From: Flavobacteriales bacterium CG18_big_fil_WC_8_21_14_2_50_32_9
GTDB lineage: Bacteria; Bacteroidota; Bacteroidia; Flavobacteriales_E; Vicingaceae
Assembly (NCBI GenBank): GCA_002770955.1
Contig: PCUH01000117.1
Coordinates: 1,657 to 44,186 of the forward strand
Direction: 5' to 3'
Length of the DNA stretch: 42,530 nucleotides
The position numbers and the translations under genes are program-made. The notes beneath the pieces were generated by a model, which had not been told where the DNA came from, ran no database searches, and saw only the letters and a list, made by a program, of their open reading frames with translations. Shown here piece by piece: positions 24,141 through 32,283 of the stretch; position 1 is the first letter of the stretch, and every line of letters begins with the position of its first letter.

Positions 24141-25103
24141 TTAAATCTCCTTCACTATTTGATAATTATTTCTGTTGGGTGAATTTCTCGAAATTAATTC
24201 TCCTAAAAATCCAGATATAAAAAGTAAAGAACCTACTATCATTGCGGTAAGTGAAATATAAAAATAAGGATTATCTGTTACTAACGTAGCTTTTATTCCT
24301 TTGTTTAAATAGTATAATTTTGATATCCCTATATATAAGGCACTTAAAAATCCAATTAAAAACATCAATGTGCCTAATGAACCAAACAAGTGCATGGGGC
24401 GTTTTCCAAAACGAGCAATAAAAGTTATTGAAAGTAAATCTAAAAAACCATTAATGAATCGCTCTAATCCAAATTTAGTAACTCCATATTTTCGTTCTTG
24501 ATGTTGTACTACCTTTTCAGTAATTTTTTCAAAACCAGCCCATTTAGCAATAACAGGAATGTAGCGATGCATTTCTCCATAAACTTCTATGTTTTTTATT
24601 ACATCTTTTTTGTAGGCTTTTAAACCACAATTGAAATCATGCAAATTTTTAATCCCCGACATTTTACGTGTAGCAGCATTAAATAACTTGGTTGGAATGG
24701 TTTTAGTTATTGGGTCGTAGCGTTTTTTCTTCCATCCAGAAACTAAATCCCAACCTTCTTCAACTATCATTTTATACAACTCGGGCAATTCATCTGGACT
24801 ATCTTGTAAATCGGCATCCATGGTAAAAACAACATTTCCTTTAGCTGCAGCAAAACCAACATTTAATCCTGCTGATTTACCATAATTTCTTCTAAATTTT
24901 ATGGCTCTAATGTTTGGATTTGAAACTTTTAATTCTTCTATCACTTGCCAGGAGTTGTCTTTACTCCCATCGTCAATAAAAAGAATTTCATAGCTATAAT
25001 TATTAACTTGCATCACATTAGCAATCCATTCAGCTAATTCGGGTAAAGATTCCTCTTCATTAAAAAGTGGGATTACTATAGATATGTCTAAAGTTTCATT
25101 CAT
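24141..25103 (-). CDS. glycosyltransferase family 2, polyprenyl-phosphate type, with two C-terminal TM helices
   Basis: The protein has 320 residues. The GT2 catalytic domain runs from about 7 to 230: ISIVIPLFNEEESLPEL, then FIDDGSKDNSW, then FTMDADLQDSPDELP with the DxD-type motif, and HDFNCGLKAYKKDV. Two membrane helices follow (about 240-265 and 280-305), as in GtrB/DPM1-like enzymes that make polyprenyl-phosphate sugars on the inner face of the membrane. It precedes the GT4 gene by 10 nt on the same strand. The ATG at 25103 gives MNETLDISIVIP, the usual short lead-in. Confidence 0.92.
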   Translation of the reverse strand: MNETLDISIVIPLFNEEESLPELAEWIANVMQVNNYSYEILFIDDGSKDNSWQVIEELKVSNPNIRAIKFRRNYGKSAGLNVGFAAAKGNVVFTMDADLQDSPDELPELYKMIVEEGWDLVSGWKKKRYDPITKTIPTKLFNAATRKMSGIKNLHDFNCGLKAYKKDVIKNIEVYGEMHRYIPVIAKWAGFEKITEKVVQHQERKYGVTKFGLERFINGFLDLLSITFIARFGKRPMHLFGSLGTLMFLIGFLSALYIGISKLYYLNKGIKATLVTDNPYFYISLTAMIVGSLLFISGFLGELISRNSPNRNNYQIVKEI

Positions 25104-25171
25104 GAGGGTTCAAAGATAATAAAAGAATAATTTTATTTCGGTTTTACCCCTTTAGATTTAAAAGTTATTTC

Positions 25172-25179
25172 TACTTTTG
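25172..25179 (+). promoter_or_regulatory. -7 promoter box of the SRP RNA gene
   Basis: TACTTTTG matches TAnnTTTG exactly and places transcription initiation within a few bases of the GGGCAAG start of the RNA at 25184. No clear TTG is seen at -33. Confidence 0.6.
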
Positions 25180-25183
25180 CAAC

Positions 25184-25279
25184 GGGCAAGTCTTATACGA
25201 CCAGCTCCTGCTGAACTTCCCCAGGCTGGGAACAGAGCAAGGATATGCGGTTGAGCGGTGCGATGTAAGTAGCTTGCCC
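25184..25279 (+). ncRNA. ffs: signal recognition particle RNA, small bacterial type (4.5S)
   Basis: GGGCAAG (25184-25190) pairs with CTTGCCC (25273-25279) and closes a long hairpin. Its apical part holds the conserved SRP domain IV: CCCCAGG, then a GGAA-type loop in CTGGGAACAG, then AGCAAGG. With Ffh this RNA targets membrane proteins to the translocon. A T-rich run (CTTTTTTCTCTC) follows directly and should terminate transcription, and an exact TAnnTTTG box lies just upstream. The length of about 96 nt fits the short eubacterial form. It is divergent from the GT2 gene. Confidence 0.9.
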
Positions 25280-25337
25280 ACTTTTTTCTCTCTCCTTTTA
25301 TTCTTTTGTACAAACATTTATCTTAGATATTTACTAT

Positions 25338-25503
25338 TAACCTGAGTTCGGGTTAAGCAAAATACTGTCAGTTCGAGTGAAAATCTATTAGATTTTTATA
25401 TCGAGAACAAAGTATTTTGCCCATTTCGATACATCCCGCAATAGTGCGGGACAATCAATGTGACAAAATACAGAAACTTTGTCGTTATCCCGAACTCAGG
25501 TTA
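25338..25503. repeat. nested inverted-repeat element with cloverleaf-like folding
   Basis: Outer arms TAACCTGAGTTCGGG (25338-25352) and CCCGAACTCAGGTTA (25489-25503) are a perfect 15-bp match. Inside are three more perfect stems: GCAAAATACT (25357-25366) with AGTATTTTGC (25411-25420), itself enclosing AAATCTA/TAGATTT (25381-25395); TCCCGCA (25434-25440) with TGCGGGA (25445-25451); and GACAAA (25462-25467) with TTTGTC (25478-25483). There is no coding frame. It looks like a dispersed non-coding palindromic repeat or small MITE-like element, or a structured RNA downstream of the SRP gene. Confidence 0.75.
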
Positions 25504-25550
25504 TTAAGAGTGTACTGCAACTATTCATTTTATCATTATCATGTAAAATC

Positions 25551-25613
25551 TCCAAGGTTTTGGAAACCTTATTATCATAGAGACCTCCAAGGTTTTGGAA
25601 ACCTTGGAGGTCT
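25551..25613. repeat. GACCTCCAAGG palindrome plus partial upstream copy
   Basis: AGACCTCCAAGGTTT (25581-25595) and AAACCTTGGAGGTCT (25599-25613) are perfect 15-bp arms around TGG. A shortened copy of the same element (TCCAAGGTTTTGGAAACCTT, 25551-25570) lies 10 nt upstream. Palindromes of this sequence type recur between genes in Bacteroidota. A terminator or dispersed-repeat role is possible. Confidence 0.7.
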
Positions 25614-25703
25614 AAACGAAACTAAGTAATAACATTTCTTATTGTTCTTTCGTATAAGACAACCCGTACGCTTAATTTTTATAAACAATTTAAAATAACT
25701 GTT

Positions 25704-26165
25704 ATGAAAAAATTTGCAATGTTATTCTGTACTGCATTATCAGTATGTTGTGCCTATAGTCAAATTAATTTTACTGGGTACTTGACAGATGAAAAAAATG
25801 ATAAATTAAAAGATGTAACCATCAATGTTTATGATCAAAATGAATTAATTTCAACAGAAATAGTTTCAAAGAAATTCTCTTATGATTTAAGTGTTAACAC
25901 CTATTACACGTTAGAATTGGTTAAGGATGGTTTTTTTACAAAACGAATTGCTATTTCAACTTTTGGAGCTAAAAACTCAACAGAACCTTTTCTATTTGCG
26001 GTTGAAATGTTAATGAAGCAACAAGGAAAAGATAATTTAGACACTGATTTTCCATCAGCATTAATTGAATATCAAAAAAATAAACAGTGTTTTAGTTACA
26101 ATGCTTCCTATGCTAAAAACATAAAGAAGGAGCAAGAGGAAGTGTTAGTTAACCAAAATAAATAA
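25704..26165 (+). CDS. secreted hypothetical protein with carboxypeptidase-regulatory-like domain
   Basis: The 153-residue protein has a signal peptide MKKFAMLFCTALSVCCAYSQ, cut before INFTGYL. A single beta-sandwich-like domain follows: FTGYLTDEKNDKLKDVTINV, then YYTLELVKDGFFTKRIAIST. This is the CarboxypepD_reg-like pattern seen at the start of many Bacteroidota outer-membrane proteins. The remaining C-terminal part is polar and charged, with no barrel. It may be a stand-alone periplasmic protein. The function is not recognisable. It is convergent with hemD, and the two stop codons abut exactly (26165/26166), leaving no room for a separate terminator. Confidence 0.75.
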   Translation: MKKFAMLFCTALSVCCAYSQINFTGYLTDEKNDKLKDVTINVYDQNELISTEIVSKKFSYDLSVNTYYTLELVKDGFFTKRIAISTFGAKNSTEPFLFAVEMLMKQQGKDNLDTDFPSALIEYQKNKQCFSYNASYAKNIKKEQEEVLVNQNK

Positions 26166-26885
26166 TCAGCTCAATAACATTTTAATGGCATCTATCATTC
26201 CGCCTGTTGTATATTCAGAGGCAACAGCATCAATTCTTAAGTTGTTTTTTTGAGCTACTTTTGCTGTTTCAGGACCAATGTAGATAAGTGCTATATTGTT
26301 TGTTGGAATGTCAAGTTTTAAAAAAGCATTCACACAAGAGGCACTTGTAAAGGTGATAAAATCAAGAGGTTGACTAAGGAGCTGTTTTAATTCTTTTTTG
26401 GTATAAAAAATGGGCGTGTTTTGATATGTTTTTATCGAAAATACCTGTGCTGCTCGTTGTTTTAATTGATTAATTAAATTATCGTTAGCTAATTCAGATA
26501 AGGGTATAAAAATTTTTTCATTTGGCAGTATTGGAATTTCTTTTCCCAACACAGCAGCTTTAAACTCTTTAGGCATAAAATCTACATTTAATCCCAGTTT
26601 CTCTACTGTTTCTTTTGTTTTTTGCCCAACAACAGCAATTTTTGCTTTAAATAAGTCTTTTCTAATAACTTCAAAAAAAGTAGTTACTGCATTATAGCTT
26701 GTAAAAACAATCCAATCAAATTGATGTTGATTAAAAACTAGTCGTAGTTCTTTTTTATTAATAGCTTCCAACTGAATTAAAGGTAAAGAAATTACCTTGG
26801 CACCTAATGCTTTTAATTGATTTGAAAATAAGACTGACTGGGCTTTTGGTCTTGTAATTAATATGGTTTTACCGTTAAGAAACAT
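26166..26885 (-). CDS. hemD: uroporphyrinogen-III synthase
   Basis: The 239-residue protein has the HemD two-domain plan: KTILITRPKAQSVLFSNQL at the start, then FDWIVFTSYNAVTTFFEV, KIAVVGQKTKETVEKLGL, a second-domain FITFTSASCVNAFL, and a closing YIGPETAKVAQ. HemD cyclises hydroxymethylbilane to uroporphyrinogen III in the heme/siroheme pathway. Sequence conservation in this family is low, but context settles it: the gene overlaps the 3' end of the fused hemA-hemC gene by 11 bp on the same strand, so three consecutive enzymes come from two coupled genes. Confidence 0.92.
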   Translation of the reverse strand: MFLNGKTILITRPKAQSVLFSNQLKALGAKVISLPLIQLEAINKKELRLVFNQHQFDWIVFTSYNAVTTFFEVIRKDLFKAKIAVVGQKTKETVEKLGLNVDFMPKEFKAAVLGKEIPILPNEKIFIPLSELANDNLINQLKQRAAQVFSIKTYQNTPIFYTKKELKQLLSQPLDFITFTSASCVNAFLKLDIPTNNIALIYIGPETAKVAQKNNLRIDAVASEYTTGGMIDAIKMLLS

Positions 26886-29058
26886 TAGTTAAAAGTGCTT
26901 TTTTTTTGAGTTCAACTTCTTCTTTAAGAGCAAGAGCAAGTTGTCTTGCTAAAGTTCTTTTATCGTTAATACTTCCACTTATTGTTTTTCTTGCAAAAAA
27001 TTCACCGTCTTTGGTAGCAAAAATTCCTTCTATGGAAATTTCTGTGGCTGTGGCTGTGGCATAAGCTGCCATAGGCAAGTTACAACCTCCTCCTAGAGCA
27101 ATTAAAAAAGCTCTTTCGGCATCGGCAGCATCTTTTGTAGGTTGGTGTGATAATTTTTTCACTAAATCATAGATGTAACCATCTTTATCTATCATTTCTA
27201 TGGCTAAAATTCCTTGTCCAACAGCAGGAAGCATAACATCAGTATCAAAAATTTCAGTTGCAACATCTATCATATTCATTTTCTGAAGACCTGTTGCTGC
27301 TAAAATAATTGCATCATAATTTCCTTTCTCCATTTGTGCAATTCTTCCATCTACATTTCCCTGAATGAATTTATACTCTAAATCAGGTCGTGTTTGTTGC
27401 AATTGAACACTTCTTCTTAAACTTCCTGTTCCAACTACTGACCCTGAAGGTAATTCCTTCAATGTTTTTCCCAATTTTGAAATAAGCACATCTCTAACAT
27501 CTTTTCTTGGTGTAACAGTAATTACGCGCAAACCAAAAACATCTTCTGTGGGAACGTCTTTAAAACTATGTACAGCAACATCTATTTCTCCAGCCAACAT
27601 GGCTCGTTGCAATGCAGAAGTAAAAGCCCCTACTACACTAATATCTCCCTCATCACCACTAGTTTTAATTATTTTTGTTTCAAATTCGTAAGTTGGTTCT
27701 AGTTTCATGAGTTGTTCAACAATCCAATTGGTTTGAGTAAGAGCTAATTTACTTCCTCGTGTACCTACAACTATTTTTCGTTTTGGAACAAAAATATCCA
27801 CACTATTAACCGCCAAGATATTTTTAGCTGTGTTAATAGGATTATCAGTTTGATGAAGATTTTGAGCTATTTCCTTAATTGCTTCAATTGATGGTTTTGA
27901 TATTTTTCTAAGTAATCGATGAGTAAATCTTTTTAATACTATTTCTGTATGCTTGTCAATGTTGCCTAATTTCGGAAATAGCCATTTTAATTCTTCATTT
28001 CTTATGTCATCCAAATTATTCCAATAAGCTTCAATTACAGGTGCTACTTTTCTATTTTTTAGCCAAACAGAAAACCAATCTACTTCCTGATTAACAATGG
28101 TTCTTGCCATTGGAATTTCATCATATCTTTTCAGTAAACCTTTGTATGTTATTTTTTTAATATCATCTAAATCAAATAATTTAATGTTATCATGTTCTTT
28201 TAGATTAGGATTAAAGTTTCGAGGGACACCAAAATCTAAAAATAATTTACAACCTCCAGATTGGAGTGCAAAATTTGCCCTCGGGCATTTACTTTCTGCC
28301 ATGGTTTCTTCATGGAGTAAGTTTATTTCTCCTTGCGTTCCTCCAATAATGATATTAGCTTCAGAAAGTGCTGCATGTATTTGATCCATTTGAACAGCTT
28401 CTCCATTCCACTCTACTGCCATCTCTTGAGCTCTTTCAAAATCGTGGCTGGCAACATATAATTTTTTGATTTTAGTTCTATCCAATACAGTGTTTACTAA
28501 ATTCGCCATATTGCCTGTTCCTATAACTAAAAAAACAGATTCTTCAAACTTATAACCTTCTTGTTCTATCAGTTCAAATCCAACAGTTGCTAGCGATGCT
28601 GAAAATTTTCCAATATTAGTTTCTTGTCTTACTTTTTTCCCTGTATGAATTGCATGTCGAATAAGCTCATCCAATACGGCTCCTATTGTATTTTCTTCTC
28701 TTGCTAAAGCTAAAGCTTCTCTAATTTGACCTGTAATTTGGTGTTCTCCAACCGCTTGCGATTCTAATCCTGCTGCTGTTGAAAATAAGTTTCGGATAGC
28801 AATTTCACTGTCTGGTAATATAGATAAAAATTGACGATAATTGCCAAACCTATTAAAATATGATAAAATAGCGTCATTATTTTCGCCATAAGCATAAATA
28901 GATAATCTATTGCATGTTGAAATTATAAAAATCTCTTTATAATTTTTTTTAAGAAATTTTAAGGCTTCTCTGGTTTGTTCTTTATTAAGTGCTAATCGCT
29001 CTCTGATTGCAATAGAAGCAAACCTATGACTTAATTCAACTCCGATTATTTTATTCAT
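26875..29058 (-). CDS. hemAC: fused glutamyl-tRNA reductase / hydroxymethylbilane synthase (HemA-HemC)
   Basis: One uninterrupted frame of 727 residues holds two full enzymes. Residues 1-420 are HemA: FIISTCNRLSIYAYG with catalytic Cys49, GLESQAVGEHQITGQ at 97-111, and a Rossmann segment FLVIGTGNMANLV at 176-188. Residues about 428-727 are HemC: VVGTRGSKLALTQ at 430-442 (Arg434), HSFKDVPT at 497-504 with catalytic Asp501, GTGSLRRSVQ at 543-552, and LGGGCNLP with Cys659 for the dipyrromethane cofactor. All key residues are kept, so both halves should be active. The enzymes act two steps apart (HemL and HemB lie between), so the benefit is probably co-regulation. hemD overlaps downstream. Confidence 0.93.
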   Translation of the reverse strand: MNKIIGVELSHRFASIAIRERLALNKEQTREALKFLKKNYKEIFIISTCNRLSIYAYGENNDAILSYFNRFGNYRQFLSILPDSEIAIRNLFSTAAGLESQAVGEHQITGQIREALALAREENTIGAVLDELIRHAIHTGKKVRQETNIGKFSASLATVGFELIEQEGYKFEESVFLVIGTGNMANLVNTVLDRTKIKKLYVASHDFERAQEMAVEWNGEAVQMDQIHAALSEANIIIGGTQGEINLLHEETMAESKCPRANFALQSGGCKLFLDFGVPRNFNPNLKEHDNIKLFDLDDIKKITYKGLLKRYDEIPMARTIVNQEVDWFSVWLKNRKVAPVIEAYWNNLDDIRNEELKWLFPKLGNIDKHTEIVLKRFTHRLLRKISKPSIEAIKEIAQNLHQTDNPINTAKNILAVNSVDIFVPKRKIVVGTRGSKLALTQTNWIVEQLMKLEPTYEFETKIIKTSGDEGDISVVGAFTSALQRAMLAGEIDVAVHSFKDVPTEDVFGLRVITVTPRKDVRDVLISKLGKTLKELPSGSVVGTGSLRRSVQLQQTRPDLEYKFIQGNVDGRIAQMEKGNYDAIILAATGLQKMNMIDVATEIFDTDVMLPAVGQGILAIEMIDKDGYIYDLVKKLSHQPTKDAADAERAFLIALGGGCNLPMAAYATATATEISIEGIFATKDGEFFARKTISGSINDKRTLARQLALALKEEVELKKKALLTNVS

Positions 29059-29077
29059 TCTTCCGTTTGTTCTATAC

Positions 29078-29121
29078 CGAAACCAAATAGAATTTCGGAA
29101 AATGGATACATTTTGGTTTCG
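29078..29121 (-). promoter_or_regulatory. hemAC leader with two alternative hairpins
   Basis: In the hemAC leader, CGAAACCAAA (29078-29087) and TTTGGTTTCG (29112-29121) are perfect 10-bp arms. The same region also offers CCGAAA (29077-29082) with TTTCGG (29093-29098), and the two pairings share bases, so they exclude each other. This resembles an attenuation-like or translational switch. There is no U-run next to either stem, so termination is doubtful. Confidence 0.4.
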
Positions 29122-29152
29122 AGTATATTTAATTCTATTCTAAATAAGAATG

Positions 29153-29160
29153 CAAATTTA
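29153..29160 (-). promoter_or_regulatory. -7 promoter box for hemAC
   Basis: On the minus strand TAAATTTG matches TAnnTTTG exactly. It lies 94 nt before the hemAC start codon (29058), giving a leader of roughly 85-90 nt that includes the hairpins at 29078-29121. No -33 TTG is visible. Confidence 0.4.
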
Positions 29161-29245
29161 TTAAAAAATTTACGGGTAATACATGAATAAAGTCAATTCA
29201 ATTGAAATTAATATAAAATGGTGTATTTAAAAGTGTCTGTCTATA

Positions 29246-29295
29246 AAATCAAACAAGAGGTCATAACCCCTTGTCAATACTATAAAGTTTGATTT
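29246..29295 (-). terminator. nested stem-loop after typA
   Basis: AAATCAAAC (29246-29254) and GTTTGATTT (29287-29295) pair perfectly. Inside, CAAGAGGT (29254-29261) pairs with ACCCCTTG (29266-29273) except for one position, which is a G-U wobble in the minus-strand transcript. The structure lies just past the typA stop codon, as expected for a terminator. Confidence 0.6.
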
Positions 29296-29309
29296 ACAGA
29301 ATACGCTAG

Positions 29310-31070
29310 TTAAATTTTTCTCATTCTCAAACTTAAAGGTGTAACTTCTAGATATTCATCTGCCTGAATAAATTCCATAGCTTCTTCTAACGAAAATTTA
29401 ATTTTTGGAGCAATTTTAACCGCTTCATCTGTTCCAGATTTACGCATGTTAGTAAGTTGTTTTCCTTTTGTTAAATTAATTTCTAAATCATTATCTCTTG
29501 TGTGTTCTCCAACTACTTGTCCTTTATAAATAACATCGCCTGGCTCAATAAAAAATCGACCTCTATCTTGTAATCTATTTATTGCAAAAGCTGTTGAAGG
29601 CCCTGCGTCCATTGAAATTAAAGACCCTTTATTTCTTTCAGGAATTTCTCCTTTGAAAGGACCAAATTCTCTGAATCGATGTGTCATAACTGCATTTCCT
29701 GCTGTAGCTGTTAACATATTATTTCTTAATCCTATCAAACCACGAGATGGAATATCAAATTCTAAATGTTGCAAATCTCCTTTTGGTTCCATTACCAACA
29801 TATCTCCTTTTCTTTGAGATACTAAATCAATGGCTTTACTAGAATATTCTGCAGGAACATCAATAACCAATGTTTCGTAAGGCTCGTGTTTTTGACCATT
29901 AACTTCTTTAAAAAGTACTTGAGGTTTACCAACTTGCAACTCATAACCTTCTCTTCGCATGGTTTCTATTAAAACAGATAGATGCAAAACACCTCTTCCG
30001 AAAACAATAAATTTATCTTCCGAACCAGTTTCTTCAACACGCATTGCTAAGTTTTTTTCGAGTTCTAAATATAAACGGTCTCTTAAATGCCTAGATGTAA
30101 CGAATTTTCCTTCTTTTCCAAAAAATGGAGAATTGTTAATGGTAAACAACATACTCATTGTTGGCTCATCAATAGAAATTCGAGTTAATTCTTCTGGATT
30201 GTTTAAATCTGTGATGGTGTCTCCAATTTCAAAATCTTCAATACCAACAATGGCACAAATATCTCCACTTCTTGCTTTAGTTACTTTCACCTTTCCCATT
30301 CCTTCAAAAACAAACAATTCTTTAATCCTAATTTTCTTTTTAACGCCTCCTTGCTTACAAATGGTGTAATCTTTATTTTCTTCTAAATCTCCTCTAAAAA
30401 TTCTTCCTATAGCAATTCTTCCAACAAATTTGGAATAATCTAAAGATGTAATTTGCATTTGCGGTGTTCCTTCAATATAAGGAGCTTCTGGGATATTTTC
30501 TATAATAGCATCTAATAATGGAATAATATTTTCTGTTGGTTTGTTATGATCTGTACTCATCCACCCATTTTTAGCTGAACCAAAAATAGTTGGAAAATCT
30601 AACTGATCTTCTGTTGCGTCTAAACTAAACATTAAGTCAAAAATAGACTCTTGAACTAGGTCTGGCGTACAATTTTCTTTATCAACCTTATTCACTACAA
30701 CTATTGGTTTCAATCCTAATTCTAAAGCTTTACCTAACACAAATCGAGTTTGTGGCATAGCACCCTCAAAAGCATCAACCAAAAGCAACACACCGTCAGC
30801 CATTTTTAACACACGCTCCACTTCTCCACCAAAATCAGCGTGACCAGGTGTGTCAATAACATTTATTTTCACGCCATTGTAGTTTACACTCACGTTTTTA
30901 GCCAAAATAGTTATCCCTCTTTCTCTTTCCAAATCATTGCTGTCTAACAATAATTCGGTTCGTTCCACCCGGTCTTCAAACACCTTACATTGGTCTATAA
31001 TTTTATCAACTAAAGTGGTTTTTCCATGGTCAACGTGGGCTATAATAGCTATATTTCTTATCGATTGCAT
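29310..31070 (-). CDS. typA: ribosome-associated GTPase TypA/BipA
   Basis: The 586-residue protein has the translational-GTPase order. The GTPase domain (about 1-200) has G1 AHVDHGKTTL at 11-20, an RGITI G2 segment, DTPGHADFGGEVERVL for G3, and NKVDKE for G4. Domain II, EF-G-like domains III and V (VLHLSVLIETMRREGYEL), and the TypA-specific C-terminal domain with KGQVVGEHTRDNDLEIN and NMRKSGTDEAV follow. TypA binds ribosomes and helps growth under cold and stress. It is transcribed alone from a TACTTTTG promoter box and ends at a stem-loop. Confidence 0.97.
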   Translation of the reverse strand: MQSIRNIAIIAHVDHGKTTLVDKIIDQCKVFEDRVERTELLLDSNDLERERGITILAKNVSVNYNGVKINVIDTPGHADFGGEVERVLKMADGVLLLVDAFEGAMPQTRFVLGKALELGLKPIVVVNKVDKENCTPDLVQESIFDLMFSLDATEDQLDFPTIFGSAKNGWMSTDHNKPTENIIPLLDAIIENIPEAPYIEGTPQMQITSLDYSKFVGRIAIGRIFRGDLEENKDYTICKQGGVKKKIRIKELFVFEGMGKVKVTKARSGDICAIVGIEDFEIGDTITDLNNPEELTRISIDEPTMSMLFTINNSPFFGKEGKFVTSRHLRDRLYLELEKNLAMRVEETGSEDKFIVFGRGVLHLSVLIETMRREGYELQVGKPQVLFKEVNGQKHEPYETLVIDVPAEYSSKAIDLVSQRKGDMLVMEPKGDLQHLEFDIPSRGLIGLRNNMLTATAGNAVMTHRFREFGPFKGEIPERNKGSLISMDAGPSTAFAINRLQDRGRFFIEPGDVIYKGQVVGEHTRDNDLEINLTKGKQLTNMRKSGTDEAVKIAPKIKFSLEEAMEFIQADEYLEVTPLSLRMRKI

Positions 31071-31088
31071 ATTTTTTTTTTAAGGCTG

Positions 31089-31096
31089 CAAAAGTA
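31089..31096 (-). promoter_or_regulatory. -7 promoter box for typA
   Basis: TACTTTTG on the minus strand is an exact TAnnTTTG box, the same octamer as before the SRP RNA gene and also followed by GCA. The typA ATG is 18 nt beyond the box, so the leader is very short. Confidence 0.5.
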
Positions 31097-31298
31097 GAAT
31101 TGTTTTTTTGATTATAGGATTTTATTTAGCTTATTATTTGAAACTATAGGAGCTGCAATGATTTATCAAGCTTTCATTAACAAAGGAGCTTCCTATTTTA
31201 GCTTCTATTCTTGTTTTCTTAATGCAAGTATTTAAGTTTATGAATAAGCATTTCTGCTGTGAATTATCTTTAATTTTACCGACTTAATTTACATATAA

Positions 31299-32258
31299 AT
31301 GAACAAAAATCTACGGATCGTTTTTATGGGTACGCCCGATTTTGCTGTTGAATCACTAAAAATTTTGGTTAAAAGCAACTACAACATTGTTGGCGTTATT
31401 ACTGCTCCCGACAAACCAGCGGGAAGAGGTCAGCAAATAAACAAATCGGCAGTTAAGGTTTATGCCGAAAAACAGGCAATTCCTCTACTCCAACCCAGTA
31501 ATTTAAAAGATGAGCATTTTTTAAGCCAACTAAAAAAACTGAATGCCAACTTGCAAATTGTAGTTGCTTTTAGAATGTTGCCTGAAGCAGTATGGAATAT
31601 GCCAGTTTTAGGCACATTTAATCTGCACGCTTCACTCCTCCCACAATATAGAGGTGCGGCTCCTATTAATTGGGCGATAATAAATGGCGAAAAAGAAACA
31701 GGAGTTACAACCTTTTTTCTGCAACACGAAATTGATACAGGAAACATTATTTTACAAGAAAAAGTGAGCATTAGTGAAAACGAAACAGCAGGAGAATTAC
31801 ACGATAAATTAATGCTGTTGGGAGCTAAATTAGTGCTAAAAACGGTTCAACAAATTGAGCATAATTCAATAAATCCACAACCTCAAAACACCAATCAATC
31901 GTTGAAATTAGCTTATAAAATTTTCAAACCCTTTTGCAAAATTGATTGGAACAAACCCATCAATGAAATTCATAATCACATTAGAGGTTTGAGTCCTTAC
32001 CCAACTGCTTTTACTTTTTTAAAACATAAACAATCAAGTAAGGTAATTAGCTGCAAAGTATTCAAATCTAACTTAATAAATGAAAAACATAAGTTGAAAA
32101 CAGGAACTATTGTTGCAACAAAAAATGAACTTAAAATAGCTGTTGATGAAGGCTTTATTTCTATTTTAGAATTACAACCCGAAGGTAAAAAAAGAATGAA
32201 CGTAACCGATTTTTTAAATGGAACTTCCATCAATGACATCGAATTACAGTTAAATTAA
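31299..32258 (+). CDS. fmt: methionyl-tRNA formyltransferase
   Basis: The 319-residue enzyme formylates initiator Met-tRNA. The N-terminal catalytic domain starts IVFMGTPDFAVESL. It carries the formyltransferase triad Asn108 and His110 in FNLHASLLPQYRGAAPIN, and Asp146 in EIDTGNII. These positions are two residues off the E. coli numbering (106, 108, 144). The C-terminal tRNA-binding domain begins near residue 205 and includes the usual IRGLSPYPTAFTF segment. It is divergent from typA, 228 bp away. The MFS transporter gene starts 25 nt after its stop and may be co-transcribed. Confidence 0.96.
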   Translation: MNKNLRIVFMGTPDFAVESLKILVKSNYNIVGVITAPDKPAGRGQQINKSAVKVYAEKQAIPLLQPSNLKDEHFLSQLKKLNANLQIVVAFRMLPEAVWNMPVLGTFNLHASLLPQYRGAAPINWAIINGEKETGVTTFFLQHEIDTGNIILQEKVSISENETAGELHDKLMLLGAKLVLKTVQQIEHNSINPQPQNTNQSLKLAYKIFKPFCKIDWNKPINEIHNHIRGLSPYPTAFTFLKHKQSSKVISCKVFKSNLINEKHKLKTGTIVATKNELKIAVDEGFISILELQPEGKKRMNVTDFLNGTSINDIELQLN

Positions 32259-32283
32259 TCACAAAAATAAACTCATCCACTCG

